Shown here: in pieces, positions 5,823-8,856 of the stretch | How positions within the stretch are numbered: position 1 is the first letter of the stretch | Layout of the letters: the number at the start of each line of letters is the position of its first letter | DNA from: Clostridia bacterium | Lineage (GTDB): Bacteria > Bacillota > Clostridia > UBA1381 | NCBI GenBank assembly: GCA_900751685.1 | Contig: CAADSR010000351.1 | Coordinates: 1-8,856, forward strand | Direction of reading: 5' to 3' | DNA length: 8,856 bases | Made by a program: the position numbers and the translations under genes | The notes under the pieces: generated by a model | Told to the model about the DNA's origin: nothing | The model's database searches: none | The model's input: the letters and a program-made list of their open reading frames with translations, nothing else

Positions 5823-5870
5823 AAAAGTCCCCCCCTATTTGAATCATATTTTTATTTTTTTAATATCTTC

Positions 5871-5899
5871 AGTATAGCACGGATGTTGGAAATAATCAA
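5871..5899 (-). promoter_or_regulatory. Predicted promoter of the tandem secreted-protein genes
   Basis: On the minus strand TTGATT (5899-5894) and TATACT (5876-5871) are 17 nt apart, with TG one base before the -10 (TGCTATACT, extended -10). This gives a leader of about 40 nt before ATG 5822. No comparable promoter was seen in the 66-nt gap between the paralogs. Confidence 0.7.
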
Positions 5900-5929
5900 T
5901 CGACATGAAACAATAAATTTTTATCTAAA

Positions 5930-5967
5930 TAAAAATCCCCTTGTAACGAAACGTAATCGTTACAGGG
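5930..5967 (-). terminator. Intrinsic terminator of the toroid-protein gene
   Basis: Arms at 5938-5948 and 5958-5967 (CCCTTGTAACG with CGTTACAGGG, one bulged base) form a hairpin followed on the minus strand by ATTTTTATTT. It ends leftward transcription from the 6045-6884 gene and insulates the promoter at 5871-5899. A shorter T-run on the right may give weak rightward termination too. Confidence 0.8.
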
Positions 5968-6044
5968 AGATCTTTTTGTCCTATATTCCAAAAATAGATT
6001 TGTTGATTTTTTTCTTCCGCTTGCGGGGAGGGGGGTTATAAAGT

Positions 6045-6884
6045 TTACTGGTTATTTTTTAAGTTTTGAAGGATTTCATGGTAGCGCTTTGTTGCCAAAA
6101 CACTGGGGTTTCTTTTTTTGCAGAAAGAGAGTGCAGCCAGCTTAGGAACAACACGCTCGACGACGATTTGACCTTCTGTCATAGTCGTCTCCAATGCCTG
6201 CAACGCTTCAAGGAACCGTTTATCTTTTTTGGCATGCTCATAAAACGATAACACATAAACGTAAACAAAAAGGTTGTAGTTACGGAATGGATATTCTGGC
6301 TTCATAAAAAGGCTGCCGATCCCATAATGGCATGGGCCGAGTGGCTTTCGTATGACCCAATGCTCCAAAAGAAATTCAACTGCTTTTTTTAGTGTTGGTT
6401 CTTCCTTATAAGAACGGTTAAAGCGGAAGGCGTCCAAGGCCATCAGGGTAGGGTGGGGGTTAGAGGATTCCGTCTCAGGCCCCCGGCCAAAGCTGAATTT
6501 ATTGCAGCGCCATCCCCCATCGGTATATTGAATCTCCAAAAGATGGCGGAATGTTGTTTGCAGCCTGGGGTCAGTGGCATATCCCATATGGCAAAGGGTA
6601 TTGGCGGCATGGATCGTATGGCAAGGATAAATACCGCCTTTGGGGGACACTTTAAAACGTCCGTCCTCCTGCCAAGTGCTGAAAATTAATGCGGCCGCAT
6701 CTTTTAACAAGGGGTCAGATGGCTCCATGCCCAATTCCAATAAATATAGGACGCTTTCCAGGGTAGAGAAGGGGGCGCCCTTCATCAGCCGTTTGTCTGC
6801 TGTTGCCCAAAGCGAAGCTCCATTATTATACTGGTGGGATAATATTATTTCAGCATCAGCTAAGTATTGTTTTTCGATTGCCAT
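6045..6884 (-). CDS. Prenyltransferase/squalene cyclase-like alpha-alpha toroid protein, function unknown
   Basis: This 279-residue soluble protein resembles the terpenoid cyclase/prenyltransferase toroid superfamily. QW-like repeats occur at HQYNNGASLW (17-26), WQEDGRF (71-77) and IQYTDGGW (118-125), with a weaker one near 175-187. PHPTLMALDAFRF (143-155) is also typical of the fold. It is far shorter than squalene-hopene cyclases (over 600 residues) and lacks their catalytic DXDD, so cyclase activity is unlikely. Cys and His cluster at YPCHTIH (86-92), LCH (97-99), WRCN (125-128) and GPCHYG (183-188), which could bind metal or be redox-active; this is speculation. There is no signal peptide or membrane segment. 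ATG 6884 has AAGGAGA 7 nt upstream. It lies 69 nt after clpC, with the clpC terminator between them, so expression may be by its own promoter or read-through. Confidence 0.75.
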   Translation of the reverse strand: MAIEKQYLADAEIILSHQYNNGASLWATADKRLMKGAPFSTLESVLYLLELGMEPSDPLLKDAAALIFSTWQEDGRFKVSPKGGIYPCHTIHAANTLCHMGYATDPRLQTTFRHLLEIQYTDGGWRCNKFSFGRGPETESSNPHPTLMALDAFRFNRSYKEEPTLKKAVEFLLEHWVIRKPLGPCHYGIGSLFMKPEYPFRNYNLFVYVYVLSFYEHAKKDKRFLEALQALETTMTEGQIVVERVVPKLAALSFCKKRNPSVLATKRYHEILQNLKNNQ

Positions 6885-6891
6885 ATGGATT

Positions 6892-6898
6892 TCTCCTT
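6892..6898 (-). promoter_or_regulatory. Ribosome binding site of the toroid-protein gene
   Basis: AAGGAGA on the minus strand lies 7 nt before ATG 6884 and supports that start. Confidence 0.8.
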
Positions 6899-6911
6899 CT
6901 TTTGTTTTATA

Positions 6912-6946
6912 ATAGAAGAAAAGCCCGGGAAAGTTGCGTCCCGGGC
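6912..6946 (-). terminator. Intrinsic terminator of clpC
   Basis: A perfect, very GC-rich 8-bp stem (6923-6930 with 6939-6946, GCCCGGGA arm, 8-nt loop) is followed on the minus strand by CTTTTCTTCT. It starts 7 nt after the clpC stop. The T-tract is interrupted, so some read-through into the next gene is possible. Confidence 0.8.
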
Positions 6947-6953
6947 CTTCAGA

Positions 6954-8856
6954 TTATACATTTTGTTGGTTCAAGATCCGCGTTACGGCAGTCATCTTGA
7001 TTTCGTCGCCATATTTGTCCGCTGTAATCAATGTGCCGGCATTGATCTGGCCAGTCAATGACAGGCGGGACAATTTATCTTCAACTAGGGTTTGGATCGC
7101 GCGTTTTAATGGGCGTGCGCCATATTTCGGGTCATGGCCTTTTTCAAGGATCAATTCTTTTGCTTCTTCTGTAATCACAAATTCAGCGCCTTTTTCAGCC
7201 AGCTTTTCACAAATCGGCTGTAACAGAAGGCCGACGATTTGGCGAAGCTCTGTTTTGTTTAGCGGCTTAAAGGTAACGATATCATCGATGCGGTTCAAAA
7301 ATTCCGGCCGGAAAATCTGTTTCAGGCTCTTATTCACATTGTCTGCCAAAACATCCGCATCGTCACTCATAAAGCCAAGGGCAGAATTTTTAAATTCAGA
7401 CCCGGCGTTCGTGGTCATGATAATGATCGTGTTTTCAAAGTTGACGATTTTACCATGGCTGTCTGCGATACGCCCATCGTCTAAAATTTGCAGGAATAAA
7501 TTGAACACTTCCGGATCAGCTTTTTCGATTTCATCCAGCAAGATGACAGAATAGGGCTTGCGGCGGACTTTCTCAGTCAGCTGCCCGGCATCGTCATAAC
7601 CTACATAGCCCGGAGGGGAGCCGATCAGCTTTGACACAGAGTGCTTCTCCATGTATTCGGACATATCGATCCGGATCAAGGCCTCTTCTGTATCAAACAT
7701 TACTTCTGCTAAGGTTTTTACAAGCTCTGTTTTACCCACCCCTGTAGGCCCTGCAAAAATGAAGGATACCGGGCGCTTGCGGGTCGTGATGTCCGCCCTT
7801 CCGCGGCGGATAGCCCGGGATACGGCTTCTACTGCATCATTTTGCCCAATGACACGCCGGTGGATGCGGTTCTCCAAATCTAATAATTTGGAGGACTCGT
7901 CTTCTGTCAGGCGGTGTACGGGGATTTTTGTCCAGCTCTCAATCACAGAGGCGATATCATCAAAGGTGATTTCCGCTTCTGCCGCTTCTTTTTCTGCGGC
8001 AGCAAGCTCTTTTTTTAGCTTGATCTCATCAACGCGGAGGTTTGCAACCCTTTCAAAATCATTGGATTCCGCTGCTTCATTGATTTGCGCCTGCATCCCT
8101 TCCAGGCGTTCTGCCAGGACGGAGGTATTGTAAATCGCCTTATTTTTAAGGTTCACCCGGGAACCGGCTTCGTCAATGACGTCGATTGCCTTATCCGGCA
8201 GGAAACGGTCTGTGATATAGCGCTCTGAAAGCCGTACTGCTTCTTCAATAACCGAATCAGAGATTTTAACTTTATGATAATTCTCATAGTAATCCCGGAT
8301 CCCTTTCAGAATCTCAATACTTTCCGCTGCGGATGGCTCATCCACCAGGACCGGCTGGAACCGGCGCTCCAATGCGGAATCTTTCTCAATATGCTTGCGG
8401 TATTCCGATAGGGTCGTAGCGCCGATCACCTGGATCTCGCCACGGGCAAGGGCGGGCTTTAAAATGTTTGCAGCGCTCATCGCACCCTCTGCGTCACCGG
8501 CAGCTACGATATTATGGATCTCGTCGATCACAAGGATCACATTTCCCATTTCAGCGGCTTCATTTAAAAGGCTTTTGAGCCGTGCTTCAAATTGCCCGCG
8601 GAATTGAGTGCCTGCAACAAGCGCGGTAAAGTCTAATAAATAAAGTTGGTACCCGAATAATTTCGGAGGGACATTGCGCTCAAAAATGCGGCAGGCGAGG
8701 CCTTCGGCAATCGCTGTTTTACCAACGCCCGGCTCTCCTAAAAGAACTGGATTGTTCTTAGAACGGCGGTTTAGAATCTGAATCACCCGGTCGATTTCCT
8801 CGTTCCGGCTGATTACCCGGTCTACCTGTCCCAGGGCGGCCTTTGCGGTCAGGTTC
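6954..8856 (-). CDS. clpC: ATP-dependent Clp protease ATPase subunit ClpC (partial, N-terminus outside window)
   Basis: The frame is open to the window edge, giving 633 residues of a usual 810 or so; the N-terminal Clp repeats lie outside. In visible numbering, AAA+ domain 1 has Walker A GEPGVGKT (40-47), Walker B VILVIDEIHN (106-115) and an ERRF arginine-finger region (163-166). A linker at 248-287 has a UVR-like motif (DFERVANLRVDEI). Domain 2 has Walker A GPTGVGKT (369-376), pore loop GYVGY (416-420), Walker B VILLDEIEK (437-445) and the C-terminal YGARPLKRAIQ. The short UVR linker, in place of the long coiled coil of ClpB, plus an LGF tripeptide (493-495) for docking ClpP, point to ClpC. 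It is a cytosolic hexamer that unfolds proteins for ClpP. The first pore loop reads GTQFRGQFE where GTKYRGEFE is usual. radA does not follow. Confidence 0.95.
   Translation of the reverse strand, partial: NLTAKAALGQVDRVISRNEEIDRVIQILNRRSKNNPVLLGEPGVGKTAIAEGLACRIFERNVPPKLFGYQLYLLDFTALVAGTQFRGQFEARLKSLLNEAAEMGNVILVIDEIHNIVAAGDAEGAMSAANILKPALARGEIQVIGATTLSEYRKHIEKDSALERRFQPVLVDEPSAAESIEILKGIRDYYENYHKVKISDSVIEEAVRLSERYITDRFLPDKAIDVIDEAGSRVNLKNKAIYNTSVLAERLEGMQAQINEAAESNDFERVANLRVDEIKLKKELAAAEKEAAEAEITFDDIASVIESWTKIPVHRLTEDESSKLLDLENRIHRRVIGQNDAVEAVSRAIRRGRADITTRKRPVSFIFAGPTGVGKTELVKTLAEVMFDTEEALIRIDMSEYMEKHSVSKLIGSPPGYVGYDDAGQLTEKVRRKPYSVILLDEIEKADPEVFNLFLQILDDGRIADSHGKIVNFENTIIIMTTNAGSEFKNSALGFMSDDADVLADNVNKSLKQIFRPEFLNRIDDIVTFKPLNKTELRQIVGLLLQPICEKLAEKGAEFVITEEAKELILEKGHDPKYGARPLKRAIQTLVEDKLSRLSLTGQINAGTLITADKYGDEIKMTAVTRILNQQNV

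Noticed and set aside
6000..6035. Short CCGC/GCGG hairpin beside a T-run and G-run
   Set aside because: The stem is only 4 bp plus wobble pairs, and the T-run is on the wrong side for leftward termination of the toroid gene, which has a better terminator at 5930-5967.
1..8856. CRISPR array, tRNA or rRNA genes, prophage or complete IS
   Set aside because: No regularly spaced repeats, no cloverleaf or rRNA sequence, and no transposase, integrase or phage structural gene was seen on either strand.

Overview
The window looks like chromosomal DNA of a low-to-moderate-GC Firmicute, most likely a Clostridia member. It has an ssb–rpsR pair, ClpC with a UvrB/UvrC-like linker, tandem secreted proteins with the 'copper amine oxidase N-terminal' stalk domain, strong purine-rich ribosome binding sites and many intrinsic terminators. 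The species cannot be fixed from the sequence alone.

Layout: 1-456 holds the end of ssb and complete rpsR, both rightward and closed by a strong terminator. 470-790 is an intergenic stretch that reads as a compact type I toxin-antitoxin cassette. A rightward promoter drives a leader with a hairpin-masked ribosome binding site and a 24-residue hydrophobic peptide. A leftward antisense RNA of about 105 nt has a perfect-consensus promoter and its own terminator, and it overlaps the 3' end of the toxin mRNA. 847-880 is a bidirectional terminator. Everything beyond it is leftward: an AT-rich SAM-dependent methyltransferase (896-1726); a gene-free stretch of about 315 bases holding nested inverted repeats bounded by 13-bp inverted ends, possibly a MITE-like element (1748-1984); two tandem paralogous secreted proteins (2043-3896 and 3963-5822); a QW-repeat alpha-alpha toroid protein (6045-6884); and the 3' three quarters of clpC (6954 to the window edge).

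Transcription units: the two secreted paralogs appear to share one promoter (5871-5899) and are 66 nt apart. The toroid gene and clpC each have an intrinsic terminator after them. The toroid gene's promoter is unclear because the clpC terminator lies directly upstream. The rightward and leftward units converge on the 847-880 terminator.

Most notable are the type I toxin-antitoxin candidate, the sharply bounded near-identical 3' block shared by the two paralogs (a sign of gene conversion), their unnamed C-terminal domain with a KPVIYLYPE motif, and the nested palindromic element upstream of the methyltransferase.
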